Assembly: GCF_022751215.1 (NCBI RefSeq) | Contig: NZ_JAICDG010000001.1 | Location: 2,108,001 to 2,172,000 of the forward strand | Reading direction: 5' to 3' | Length of the DNA stretch: 64,000 bases | Origin: Actinomadura terrae | GTDB taxonomy: Bacteria > Actinomycetota > Actinomycetes > Streptosporangiales > Streptosporangiaceae | Shown here: positions 1 to 8,740 of the stretch, piece by piece | Layout of the letters: every line of letters starts with the position of its first letter | How positions within the stretch are numbered: the first letter of the stretch is position 1 | The notes under the pieces: model-generated | What the model was told of the DNA's origin: nothing | The model's database searches: none | What the model saw: only the letters and a program-made list of their open reading frames with translations | Made by a program: the position numbers and the translations under genes

Positions 1-850
1 TGCGCAGGCCGTCGCGCCCGAAGGTCTTCAGCAGGTCCCAGAACCCGGCGGCGGCGTACATGGTGTCCACGCAGCCGGCTTCCTTGCTGGTCTTGGACGT
101 GCTGCCCCAGGTGTCGTCCGGCCCGGAGAAGATGCCGCCGCTGTAGTCGGCGCAGGTCATGCCGGGACGCTTCGGGTCGCGCATCGTGTAGGTGCTGCCC
201 GACTGCGTCGTCCCGATGGTGAGGTTCGAGCCCTCCCAGATGCCGGTGCCCGTACCCGCGTGGATGGTCTCCTGCGTGTCGAACCGCTTGCCGGTCCGGG
301 CGTCGACGTAGACCTTCTTGCGGCTCGGCTGCTTGCCGTCGCGTCCGGTCACGACCGTCTCCCACGCCAGCCGGGGCTTGGCCGTCGCGTGGACGACGAG
401 CCGGGGCTTGACCTGGGACTTGTCGGGGCTGGTCAGCGCTGCGCGGGCGGTGCCCGCCGCGGCGGCCTGGCTGATCGTCGGCGTGACGCCGACCGTGATC
501 TGCTGCTGCTGCGCGACCGACAGCGTGCGCACCTGGCCCTTCGCGTCGGTCGCGACGACGAAGTCGCCGCCGACCACGGGAAGGTCGCGGTACGTGCGCT
601 CATAGGCGACGTAGTACTGGTCCCACGGCGTGCTGACGACCTGGGTCCGGATGTACTTCTCGTCCTTGCCGGTGTGCAGGGCGGCGGCGTTCCCGGCGAT
701 CAGCCGGTCCGCGGACGCCACCGCGGCCGTCTTCGGGTCCGTGCCGGGTGCCTGACTGCCCTGGGCGGACGTCATGGCGGGTGCCGCCACGCCGGTGAGC
801 GCGAGGGCGGTGACCGCGGTGGTCACCAGGAGATGGTTTCTTCGTTTCAC
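1..850 (-). CDS. M4-family (thermolysin-like) metallopeptidase, N-terminal part, cut by window start
   Basis: Partial: 283 residues are visible and the gene runs off the left edge. The GTG start at 850 is chosen because a GGAGG lies 9 bases upstream and a signal peptide follows (basic KRRNH, then a hydrophobic run to about residue 28). Residues about 45-125 look like the FTP/PepSY propeptide that inhibits and folds M4 peptidases (LPVVGGDFVV). From about residue 195 the mature domain begins (GTGIWEGSNLTIGTT). The zinc HExxH motif would lie outside the window, so activity cannot be judged. Known role of the family: secreted zinc endopeptidases activated by propeptide removal. Confidence 0.85.
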   Translation of the reverse strand, partial: MKRRNHLLVTTAVTALALTGVAAPAMTSAQGSQAPGTDPKTAAVASADRLIAGNAAALHTGKDEKYIRTQVVSTPWDQYYVAYERTYRDLPVVGGDFVVATDAKGQVRTLSVAQQQQITVGVTPTISQAAAAGTARAALTSPDKSQVKPRLVVHATAKPRLAWETVVTGRDGKQPSRKKVYVDARTGKRFDTQETIHAGTGTGIWEGSNLTIGTTQSGSTYTMRDPKRPGMTCADYSGGIFSGPDDTWGSTSKTSKEAGCVDTMYAAAGFWDLLKTFGRDGLR

Positions 851-1198
851 AGCCGCATGCCTCCATCAGAGCGGGAGCGAGGCCGCCCCGCGGGGGTCGG
901 GGCGGCGGCCGACGCGACGGCGGGGCCGGGGAGCGGCGCGCACACGGACTGGGGAGCTGTGCTGCGCGTGGCCGGCCGACGCGTCCTGCAAAGACGACAT
1001 TGACACCTGATGAACGCCCCGGGAACCATGACATTTGGGCATAACGCAGTGCTATGTGGTCTGAACTGCACCTTTTCTCCCACGTCGCCGAACAGTCCGT
1101 GGGGACGGCGTCACCCGCGGGCCTCTCTACCGAACAGGCATTCGATGCTCGGCTAACTGTGGCCCCGGCGGCATCAGGCCACCCGGCGGCGGCCGAAC
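851..1198. other. Intergenic stretch between M4 and M1 peptidase genes
   Basis: About 350 bases with no convincing gene. It holds the ribosome-binding site of the M4 gene and, most likely in the AT-richer stretch near 1000-1090, its promoter; no clear -10/-35 pair stands out. Small open frames here lack start signals and family resemblance. Confidence 0.5.
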
Positions 1199-2650
1199 CT
1201 ATCCGCGGGGGAGTGCGGGCTTGCCGGGGGACTGGACCCAGGTGGCGAAGAACCCGCGCAGGTCGCGGCCGGATATCTCGCTCGCCAGCGCGGCGAACTG
1301 CGCGGTGGTCGCGGTCCCGTAGCGGTGGCGCCGCGGCCAGGCCCGCAGGACGGCGAAGAACGTCTCGTCACCGAGCTTCTCGCGGAGGAACTGGAGGGCC
1401 ATGGCGCCGCCGAGGTACGCGCGGCTGCCGCTCACCTGCTCGGGGTCGTCCGGGTCGGGCTTCGGGACGTCGGCGATCGGCACCGTCCAGAAACGGGCCC
1501 CGGACGGGTTGCCGTTGTAGATCTTGAGCGCCTCGTCGTGCGCGCGGCCCCGGCCGTTGATCTCGTCCCAGTACCAGGCGGCGAAGGTCGAGAAGCCCTC
1601 GCTGAGCCAGATCTCGTTCCACGCCGTCACCCCGACGCAGTCCCCGAACCACTGGTGGGCGAGTTCGTGCGCGACCAGCTGGTCGCCCTCGGCCAGCGAG
1701 TACACCGGCCTCGTCTGCGTCTCCTCCGAGATCGGCACGGGCTCGCCCTCGTAGGTCGCCGCGATGGCGATCGCGCCGGTCGAGCCGAACGGGTAGGGGC
1801 CGAACCGGGAACTCCAGACGTCGACCACCCGCGCGGTCGTGTTCCAGAAGAACTCCATGGGGCGAGCGGGCTTGCGCAGGGCGGGGTCGATCGCGACGTA
1901 CTCCGGTATCCCGCCCGGCGTCCGTCCCCGCCTGACCTGCCACCGGCCGATGTCGACGGTCGCCAGGTAGGTCGCCATCGGCACCGGTTCGGACCATTCG
2001 TAGGTGGTCGTCGCACCGCTGTCACGCCGTCCGCGCGGCTCGCCGTTCGCGACCACGCGCAGCCCGGCGGGGACCCGCACGCGGAAGTCGAACGTCGCCT
2101 TGTCGGACGGATGGTCGTTGCTCGGGAACCAGGTGGAGGCCGTGTCCCCGCCTCCGCTGACCACGGCCCCGTCGGGCGTCGGCACGAATCCCGTGGGCCC
2201 GCCCGCGTCCTGCTCGGGGCGCACCGTGCCCCCGTAGTCGACCGTCACCGTGAACCGGGAACGGTCCGGCAGGCCCCGGGCGGGGGTGATCCGCAGTTCC
2301 TGCCCGTCCCGGTTGAATCCGGCCGGACGGCCGTTCACCGCGACCCTCCGCACCGACAGGCCCCGAAAGTCCAGATCGAAGCGGGACAGGTTCTGGGTCG
2401 CCTCCGCGCGGATCCGGACCCTGCCCTCCAGGTGCCGCGTACGCGGTTCGTAGCTCAGATCCAGGTCGTAGTGCCCCACCTGGTACCCACCGTTGCCCGC
2501 CTGCGGATACCACGGGTCCCCGAGTCCCGGGGCACCCGGGCCGAACTCGCCGCGCGCCCGCGTCCCGGCCGCGACGGGCCCTGCCAGGGCGATCGTCGTC
2601 ACGGCCACGACCGCACCGGCCACCACTGCGGTTCCCCGCCCCGTCCGCAT
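1199..2650 (-). CDS. Secreted M1-family zinc metallopeptidase (aminopeptidase N-like)
   Basis: 483 residues from ATG 2650, which has AGGGAG upstream and starts a clean signal peptide ending near PVAAG; longer in-frame starts reach into a low-complexity basic leader and are rejected. The N-terminal beta domain (about 50-250) is followed by the thermolysin-like domain with HELAHQWFGD near residue 330 and the third zinc ligand in NEIWLSEGFS, giving HExxH-x18-E. The usual GAMEN exopeptidase loop is replaced by EETQTRPVY, as in many actinobacterial secreted M1 enzymes. It lacks the ERAP1-like C-terminal domain and is therefore short for the family. It trims N-terminal residues from extracellular peptides; substrate unknown. 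The M4 gene lies downstream on the same strand. Confidence 0.92.
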   Translation of the reverse strand: MRTGRGTAVVAGAVVAVTTIALAGPVAAGTRARGEFGPGAPGLGDPWYPQAGNGGYQVGHYDLDLSYEPRTRHLEGRVRIRAEATQNLSRFDLDFRGLSVRRVAVNGRPAGFNRDGQELRITPARGLPDRSRFTVTVDYGGTVRPEQDAGGPTGFVPTPDGAVVSGGGDTASTWFPSNDHPSDKATFDFRVRVPAGLRVVANGEPRGRRDSGATTTYEWSEPVPMATYLATVDIGRWQVRRGRTPGGIPEYVAIDPALRKPARPMEFFWNTTARVVDVWSSRFGPYPFGSTGAIAIAATYEGEPVPISEETQTRPVYSLAEGDQLVAHELAHQWFGDCVGVTAWNEIWLSEGFSTFAAWYWDEINGRGRAHDEALKIYNGNPSGARFWTVPIADVPKPDPDDPEQVSGSRAYLGGAMALQFLREKLGDETFFAVLRAWPRRHRYGTATTAQFAALASEISGRDLRGFFATWVQSPGKPALPRG

Positions 2651-2933
2651 CCGCCGCTCCCTTCGTCGGTGACGCCAACGAGAGTAGGGACGCCCGCGCC
2701 CGCGCACGTCCCCCCACGGGACGAGACTCGGCGTCATACCCCGGTGGTGCGGCGGTCGCGGCTGAACGGCCTGGACGGCCTGGACACCGGTCGCTAGCCT
2801 GTCCTCCTTCCTACGTGAGGACATAGCGCGCATGACGCCCCCCGCTCTCTAGACCTGACACTCCTCCACGCATTGGTCGCCGACCACACCGTCGGCTCTG
2901 TTCCCCATGCCTTCGTCAGGTCTTCAGAGAGTC

Positions 2934-3494
2934 ATGTCTTCACATCTTCATTCCGTGCTGCCCTGGGTGGTGCGGCGCACCCGCCTGCCCCTGCTCGCCC
3001 TCCGGTGCGTGGACTGCCCCTCGGGGCGCGCCACCGTCGGCGACGGCAGGTTCCGCGTCAACGCCAACGGCAAGCTGCTCGACGTCTGGCTGCTGGTCAA
3101 CTGCGTGTCCTGCGACCGGACCGGCAAGCTCACCGTGCACGACCGCGTCCCGGTGGGGGCGCTTCCCGCCGACCGGCTGGCCGGCTACACGGCCAACTCG
3201 CCCGCCCTCGTCGCGGACACGCTCCTCGACCCGTCGATCGCCCGGCGCAACCGGTTCGCGCTCGACTGGGACGGGTGCTGGGATCTCGACGCGTCCCCCG
3301 TGCCCGATGATCCGTGGCCCGTCCAGGTCACGGTCGTGTTCGAGGACCCGGTACCGGTCCGTCCCGAACGGCTGCTCGCCCGTGGGCTGGGCCTCGGTCG
3401 CGCCGAGATCGCCCGCAGAGTCAAGGTCGAGATACCGCTGAACCGGAGGACGAGGCACGACTTCTCGTTCGTCCTGGTGTGCCCGGCCGGTTAG
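2934..3494 (+). CDS. DUF1062 family protein
   Basis: 186 residues. It shows the family features RFRVNANGKLLDVWLLV, two CxxC-type pairs (CVDC near residue 25, CVSC near 62), RRNRFALDWDG and a C-terminal GLGLGRAEIARR segment that resembles an S4-like RNA-binding helix pair. The cysteine pairs suggest a zinc-ribbon N-terminal part; the molecular role of DUF1062 is not known to me. Start at 2934 is chosen for AGAGAG just upstream; an in-frame ATG at 2907 is the alternative. It stands alone, and a long inverted repeat follows it. Confidence 0.75.
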   Translation: MSSHLHSVLPWVVRRTRLPLLALRCVDCPSGRATVGDGRFRVNANGKLLDVWLLVNCVSCDRTGKLTVHDRVPVGALPADRLAGYTANSPALVADTLLDPSIARRNRFALDWDGCWDLDASPVPDDPWPVQVTVVFEDPVPVRPERLLARGLGLGRAEIARRVKVEIPLNRRTRHDFSFVLVCPAG

Positions 3495-3514
3495 ACCCCG
3501 GGCATCGGCGCCAC

Positions 3515-3553
3515 GCCGTGGCGGGACGCGGCCCGGCCGCGTCCCGCCACGGC
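3515..3553 (+). terminator. Long perfect inverted repeat behind the DUF1062 gene
   Basis: Bases 3515-3533 and 3535-3553 are exact reverse complements (19 bp around a single base). It lies 20 bases after the stop codon with no T-tract, as is common for actinomycete terminators. Confidence 0.6.
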
Positions 3554-3627
3554 TCCGTAGGTGAATCGCCCCGATCTGACCGCCTTCGACCTGGCTTCTC
3601 CTGGCGACCCGGCGGTAGCCTCACACC

Positions 3628-4623
3628 ATGATCGACGATCAGCGTGACGACCGTGCGGAGACCGGCGACGCGCTGGTCGGCCCGGACGGCGGCGACCCCG
3701 ACTGGCTCTGGCGCAGCGGCGGCCTCGTCCCGTGGCACGAGGCGCGCGTGCACGTCAACGCGGTGGGGCACGCGTCCGTCGCGGCCGTCTTCGAGGGCCT
3801 CAAGGCCTACCTGGCCGCCGACGGCGAACGGCTCCTGGTGTTCCGGCTGGACGAGCACCTGCGCCGGCTCCACCAGTCGGCGCGGATCTGCCGCATCGAG
3901 ATCCCCTGGACGGTCGAGGAGCTGCACACCGCCGTCCTGGAGGTGCTCGCGGCCAACGGCTACGCGTGCGACGTCTACGTACGTCCCTGGGCCTACCCCG
4001 CGGGCATCATCCGCGAGCAGCTGCTGCCCGCCGGGCCGCGCTGCGACGTCGTCGTGGACAGCTGGCCGTTCCGCAGCGGCATGGCCGACGCGCGGGGCTG
4101 CCGCGCGGCGGTCAGTTCGTGGCTGCGGATACCCGACGCCAGCGCCCCGCCGCGCGCCAAGGCGTTCTCGAACTACCACAACGGCCGGCTGGCGCTGATG
4201 GAGGCGCGGGAGAACGGGCACGACTGGCCGATCATGCTGAACGAGCGGCTCAAGGTGAGCGAGGGCCCGGCGGCCTGCGTCGCGCTCGTCCGGGACGGCC
4301 GGGTCGTCACCCCGGCGCTGACCGGCGGCCTGCTGGAGAGCATCACCCGCGACACCGTCCTCACGCTGCTGGCCGAGGCGGACGTCCCCGTCGAGGTGCG
4401 CGAGGTCGACCGCAGCGAGCTCTATGTGGCCGACGAGATCTTCTTCATGGGGACGGCCAGGGAGATCCTCCCCGTCCGTGAGATCGACGGCCTCACCGTC
4501 GGCGACGGGACGCCGGGACCGGTCGCGACCCTCCTCCGGGACGCCTACATGCGGCTGGTGCGCGGCGAGTCCACCGGACACGACGACTGGCTCACCGAAC
4601 TGAGACTGCCGGACCGCGCCTGA
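3628..4623 (+). CDS. Class IV aminotransferase (branched-chain aminotransferase-like)
   Basis: 331 residues, PLP-dependent fold type IV. Lys178 in the RAKAFSNYHN segment is the likely Schiff-base lysine, and the KVSEGPAA segment (Glu212) matches the conserved Glu-Gly cofactor region. YVRPWAYP near 117 and a C-terminal EIFFMGTARE segment also fit. Family members swap amino groups between branched-chain amino acids and 2-oxoglutarate or make D-amino acids or 4-amino-4-deoxychorismate products; no neighbour fixes which. Long, acidic N-terminal tail. The gene is single and closed by a strong hairpin. A biosynthetic role is possible, but housekeeping ilvE is less likely because the match to the IlvE substrate loops looks loose. 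Confidence 0.85.
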   Translation: MIDDQRDDRAETGDALVGPDGGDPDWLWRSGGLVPWHEARVHVNAVGHASVAAVFEGLKAYLAADGERLLVFRLDEHLRRLHQSARICRIEIPWTVEELHTAVLEVLAANGYACDVYVRPWAYPAGIIREQLLPAGPRCDVVVDSWPFRSGMADARGCRAAVSSWLRIPDASAPPRAKAFSNYHNGRLALMEARENGHDWPIMLNERLKVSEGPAACVALVRDGRVVTPALTGGLLESITRDTVLTLLAEADVPVEVREVDRSELYVADEIFFMGTAREILPVREIDGLTVGDGTPGPVATLLRDAYMRLVRGESTGHDDWLTELRLPDRA

Positions 4624-4638
4624 CACCGTGGACGGGAC

Positions 4639-4670
4639 GGCCCCCCTGCCGCTGAGCGGCAGGGGGGGCC
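4639..4670. terminator. Bidirectional intrinsic terminator
   Basis: A 14-bp stem (4639-4652 with 4656-4670, one bulged G) with a TGA loop, followed by TCTTTT at 4676-4681. It sits between two convergent genes and can serve both. Confidence 0.85.
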
Positions 4671-4690
4671 GCGCGTCTTTTGGCCCCTCG

Positions 4691-5692
4691 TCAGAGGCCG
4701 CGTACGGAGGCGATGCTGAACGGGAGCTGCGGGGTGCCGGGTCCCGTGGGCCCGCCCTTGTCGAACTGGGAACGGACGACGTAGAGCCTGCCGTCCTTGC
4801 GCAGCAGGGTCGTCGGGGTCTGCAACGCCAGGTCGGTGACGCGCCGGGTCAGGCGGGCCGTCCGGCCGTCCGAGCCGATGCGCCACCGGCTGATCGCGTA
4901 GGCGTCCGTGATGGGATGGGCCGCCCACAGCGTGCCGTTTCGCAGTTCGAGGCCGTCGCCCGTCGTCAGGTCCCCACCGCTCAGGGCGACCTTGTCGACC
5001 TTCCCGGAGGGCAGCGCGATGCGGTAGAGGTCGCCGCCGGCCATGTCCACCGACAGCAGGTAGCGCCCCGAGGGCTCGCTGACGATTCCGTTGAGGGTGA
5101 TCGAGTCGGGCGCGTGCGGTTCCACGACCTTGGACAGGTCGAAGGCAGGCGTGAGGGGCGCCTCGCCGCCCTGCTCGTGCGCCTTCGCGAGCTGCTCGGG
5201 CGTCACGCGATAGACCACGGACCGGCGGCTGTCGGTGATGTAGGCGGTGCCGTCCGGCGTGATGGCCATGTCGTTGACCAGACGCGCCTCCGGGCCGGTG
5301 ACGGTGAAGCGGGCCAGCAGGCGGCGGCTCGGAATGTCGTAGACGGCGAGCCCGGTGAGGCGGTCGGTCACCCACAGCCGCCTGGACCGGTCGACCTCCA
5401 TTCCGAGAGCCTGCGTCCGGCCGTCGACGCGCGCGGGCAGGAACTCCTTGGCGACCCGCTCGCCGGGCGTGATCTTGAAGACCGCGCCGCCCTCGAACGT
5501 CCCGACATAGAGGTCGCCGGTACGCGGATCGGCGGTGATTCCTTCCGGATAGACGCGGTCACCGGGAATGACGTAGGCCGTGGAGATCCGGACCTTGCCC
5601 TCCGCGGAGGGCGCCGCGGCCTGCGCGGCGGAGCCGAGGAGCAACGGCGCGGCGACGGCCGCGACAACGATGGAACGCCGGGCGTGGTACAT
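4691..5692 (-). CDS. Secreted SMP-30/gluconolactonase-like beta-propeller protein
   Basis: 333 residues from ATG 5692 (GGAG 9 bases upstream). A signal peptide of about 26 residues ends at AQAA. The rest shows repeated propeller blades with motifs such as YPEGITADPRTGDLYVG, NDMAITPDGTAYITD and LNGIVSEPSGRYLL, matching the six-bladed SMP-30/LRE superfamily. Such enzymes hydrolyse sugar lactones or related esters with a bound divalent metal; metal ligands cannot be assigned surely. Single gene; the 280 bases upstream are its promoter region. It could instead be a non-catalytic secreted propeller. Confidence 0.8.
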   Translation of the reverse strand: MYHARRSIVVAAVAAPLLLGSAAQAAAPSAEGKVRISTAYVIPGDRVYPEGITADPRTGDLYVGTFEGGAVFKITPGERVAKEFLPARVDGRTQALGMEVDRSRRLWVTDRLTGLAVYDIPSRRLLARFTVTGPEARLVNDMAITPDGTAYITDSRRSVVYRVTPEQLAKAHEQGGEAPLTPAFDLSKVVEPHAPDSITLNGIVSEPSGRYLLSVDMAGGDLYRIALPSGKVDKVALSGGDLTTGDGLELRNGTLWAAHPITDAYAISRWRIGSDGRTARLTRRVTDLALQTPTTLLRKDGRLYVVRSQFDKGGPTGPGTPQLPFSIASVRGL

Positions 5693-5971
5693 GATCACCT
5701 TCTCCAAAAGGGTTTCGCGGGCGTCGGCATCGTCCAGCACCGCGGGCACTTCGAGCGCATCACCGCTCCCTCCATCCCCCGGACGCAATGCTAAGCCCAA
5801 AGGAACCGCCGCCTTCTCCCTCAAGGCCTGTCGACTGTGGAGTGCCGACGCGTCCAGAATCGAAAGCAGCCGTTGACCTGCTCGAACCTTCGGAGAACGG
5901 CACATTGGCGTCGTCGCGCCACGCGTCCCGGATACCGGTCGTCACGTCGCCGGCCCGTTCTCGAACGGCTT

Positions 5972-6973
5972 CTAATGCCGGACGCGGACGACGAGTTTGC
6001 CGGTGGCGCGGTCGTGCTCCATGTCGTCGTGGGCCTGCGGCACCTGCTCCAGACCGTCGTAGACGCGGTCGACGGGGAACGACAGGCGCCCGGCCGAGAC
6101 GGCGTCGAGGATCTCCTGGAAGGCGTCCCGGGGGAGGTCGGCGGCGTCGCCGAAGTAGCCCGCCAGCCGCACACCCCTCGGCAGGTACTCGTTGGGGGAG
6201 AAGTCCCGCACCGTGTACTGGTTGGAGAGGCTGCCGCCGAAGCAGGCCGTGCCGTGCACGCGCACCGCCCGCAGCGTGTCGGGCAGGGTGGGCGTTCCGA
6301 CCAGATCGAGTGCGGCGTCGACACCGTCCGGATACAACTCGCGCACGGCGGGCGCGACCTCGCCGGTGTCGAGCACGGCATGATCGACGCCCCGCTCCTT
6401 CAACCAGGCGAGGCGACCGGCCTGCCGGGTGGTGGCGAGCACCGTGGAGCCGCGCCACGCGGCCAGCGCGGCGGCCGCCAGGCCCACCGAGGACGTCCCG
6501 CCGCGTATCAACAGGGTCTCTCCGGGCTTCAGGTCCAGACCCACGGTGAGCGACCCGTAGGCGGTCTGCACCATCTCCGGCAGGGCGCCCAGCACCTCCC
6601 AGGGCAGATCGGTGTCGACGGGGATGACCTGGGACAGCGGCACCGACGTGTACTCGGCGTAGCCCCCGTCATAGGTGCGGCCCATGTCCCCCATCATCGC
6701 GACGACCTTCTGCCCGGCCACCAGCCCGCTCCCGGCCGGGGCCGCGTCGACGGTGCCGGCGGCCTCGATACCGGGCACGCGGGGGAACTCGACCCCCACG
6801 CTCACCCCGAGGCGCAGCTTCAGCTCCGAACGGTTGAGGCCGAACGCCTCGACCCGGATGCGCACCCAGCCGTCCCGCTCGGGCGGAACCGGAAGCGCGA
6901 CCACCCGCAGGTTGTCCACGGGCCCGGGAGCGGAGAGCCGGACAGCACGCATCGTTCCCGCCGAGGGCGCCAT
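5972..6973 (-). CDS. Zinc-free medium-chain dehydrogenase/reductase (quinone oxidoreductase type)
   Basis: 333 residues. GroES-like N-terminal domain (about 8-125) and NAD(P)-binding domain with RGGTSSVGLAA near 160. The catalytic and structural zinc cysteines of true alcohol dehydrogenases are absent, so NADPH-dependent reduction of quinones or enones is likely. GGYAEYTSVP and a C-terminal ATGKLVVRVRH end are typical. ATG at 6973 has AAGAAGG upstream; ATG 6952 is the alternative. It lies 239 bases downstream of a P450 gene on the same strand, which may or may not be the same transcript. Confidence 0.85.
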   Translation of the reverse strand: MAPSAGTMRAVRLSAPGPVDNLRVVALPVPPERDGWVRIRVEAFGLNRSELKLRLGVSVGVEFPRVPGIEAAGTVDAAPAGSGLVAGQKVVAMMGDMGRTYDGGYAEYTSVPLSQVIPVDTDLPWEVLGALPEMVQTAYGSLTVGLDLKPGETLLIRGGTSSVGLAAAALAAWRGSTVLATTRQAGRLAWLKERGVDHAVLDTGEVAPAVRELYPDGVDAALDLVGTPTLPDTLRAVRVHGTACFGGSLSNQYTVRDFSPNEYLPRGVRLAGYFGDAADLPRDAFQEILDAVSAGRLSFPVDRVYDGLEQVPQAHDDMEHDRATGKLVVRVRH

Positions 6974-7212
6974 GGACCCGCCTTCTTCCCAGCCGCAAGA
7001 GAGTGGATCAGCACACGATCAACCCGCGCTCCCGCAACTTCATTCCCGGTAGCCGCCCCGCGAGCGACCGAGCCGCGCTACGAGCGGGGTGCGCGACGGC
7101 GCCCGGCTGGGGGCATACCCGTCACCCACCCAGGCGCCTGCCGCCCGGAGCACAGGGTCCACGTGGCACGTCGGCTACGCCTGAGGCGTCACCATTGCGG
7201 CGGGCTATTCGA

Positions 7213-8484
7213 TCACGCGACAACGCGCAGTGTCGTGGGCCCCTTGAGCTGGCTGAAAGTCTTGTAGGCGGGCGCTTGGCCGTCGTCCTCCAGGCGCAGT
7301 TGGGGGTAGCGGTCGGCGAGCAGTTCGAGGGCGATTTCGAGTTCGAGCCGGGCCAGTGGAGCGCCGATACAGTTGTGGATTCCATGGCCGAAGCTGAGGT
7401 GCTGTTTCGCGTTCGCCCGGTCGAGACGGAATTCCTCCGGTGCCACGAAATAGTCGGTGTCGTGGTTGGCGGACGCGTAGAAGAGGAAGATCCTGTCGCC
7501 TTCGGCGAAGGTGACACCGCCGACGGTCACGTCCCGCTTCGCCGTGCGGAACAGCCCGAAGACCGAGGTGTCGAAGCGCAGGCCCTCGGCGATGACCTGC
7601 TCGATCGCGACTTCTCCGCGCGCGAGAGCCGACCAGCGAGACGGCTGTTGGAGAAGGGCGCTGACGATATTGGTGATCGCGTTTCCGGTGGTCTCCCATC
7701 CGGCGCTGACCAGCCCGAGCGTCTGGATGACGATCTCGTCCACGCTGAGCGCGTGGCCGTGCGGATCTCCGTTGATCATCAAGGAGATCAGGTCGTCGCC
7801 CGGGTCCGCCCGCCGGATCTCCACCAGCTCGCGAAGGTAGGCGACCGCCTCGTTGAAGCTCCGGCCGTGGTCGATCAGTTCGCGTTCGCCGAGCGCGGCG
7901 CTGCCCGCGAACAGCACCGTCTCATCGGCTATCCAGCGGCGGAGCTTGTCGTGCTCGCTCGGCGGGAAGCCGGTCACGTGCATGATGACCTCCAGCGGGA
8001 CGACCGAGGAGAACTCGCTCACCAGGTCGAAGCCGCCGGACTCGGGCAGGCGGTCCGCGATGGCCGTGATGATCCGCCGGATCGACGGTTCGAACGCGGC
8101 GATGGTGCCGGGCTTGAAACCGTGGTGCACGATCCGGCGCACGGCCGTGTGCCGTGGCGGATCTCCCACCGTCACGATGGTGTTGTCGAACAGAAAGTCC
8201 GCTGCCCGCTGCGCGATTTCCGGCAATCCGGTGGGCCTGGGGAACGCGTCGCTGGAGGAGAACGTCTTCCAGTCGGAGGCGATGCGCTTGATGTCGTCGT
8301 ATCGGGTGACGCACCACGACTGCATTGGCTCGGAAAAGAAGATGGGTTCCTGTTCGCGGGCCTGTTCCAGGAATCGGTAGGCCGAGCCGACATGAGGGCC
8401 GAACGGATTGAAGGATCGCAGCTCGAGCGCGGCGGCGCCGTCTTCCGTTGCGGTCGCGTTCCCCGGCGAGTTGTAGGCGGCCAT
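7213..8484 (-). CDS. Cytochrome P450
   Basis: 423 residues from ATG 8484 (AAGGGG upstream). Shows the I-helix oxygen-activation motif as AGWETT (usual AGxDT), the K-helix ExxR as EGLR, and the heme loop FGHGIHNCIG near 365-374 with the cysteine ligand. Soluble class-I bacterial type without a membrane anchor; it needs ferredoxin and reductase, but none is encoded nearby. The ETT variant with Glu instead of Asp is a common substitution. Substrate cannot be inferred; the neighbouring reductase (5972-6973) is the only candidate partner. A longer in-frame start at 8574 lacks a ribosome site. Confidence 0.93.
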   Translation of the reverse strand: MAAYNSPGNATATEDGAAALELRSFNPFGPHVGSAYRFLEQAREQEPIFFSEPMQSWCVTRYDDIKRIASDWKTFSSSDAFPRPTGLPEIAQRAADFLFDNTIVTVGDPPRHTAVRRIVHHGFKPGTIAAFEPSIRRIITAIADRLPESGGFDLVSEFSSVVPLEVIMHVTGFPPSEHDKLRRWIADETVLFAGSAALGERELIDHGRSFNEAVAYLRELVEIRRADPGDDLISLMINGDPHGHALSVDEIVIQTLGLVSAGWETTGNAITNIVSALLQQPSRWSALARGEVAIEQVIAEGLRFDTSVFGLFRTAKRDVTVGGVTFAEGDRIFLFYASANHDTDYFVAPEEFRLDRANAKQHLSFGHGIHNCIGAPLARLELEIALELLADRYPQLRLEDDGQAPAYKTFSQLKGPTTLRVVA

Positions 8485-8740
8485 GGGGTCAACCCCTTCC
8501 CTGGAGTTGGCAATCACGCGCACGCTATCACCCGGCATCCCGGCGTTCACGTGCAGACAGCCGACAGTGGCCATCTGGCAAGCAAGATCCTTTTATCCGG
8601 TGTACCGTGAAAGGCCGCGCCCGCGAACAAGGCCATCAAAAGGCGTTGGACAGGCCCGCCCCGGTCCTTTCTCGCGCGAAACGCACTTGTCCGCGGGTTG
8701 CGACCTCCTGCGCAGCTCACATTTCACCGCCGGTCCGGCC

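Noticed and set aside
1000..1030. TTGACA hexamer on the plus strand as a promoter -35
   Set aside because: No matching -10 at a proper distance and no plus-strand gene follows.
1325..2797. A 490-residue plus-strand frame over the M1 peptidase
   Set aside because: Shadow of the minus-strand gene with HExxH-x18-E.
5837..7267. A 476-residue plus-strand frame over the dehydrogenase gene
   Set aside because: Shadow; the minus strand has a full MDR family match.
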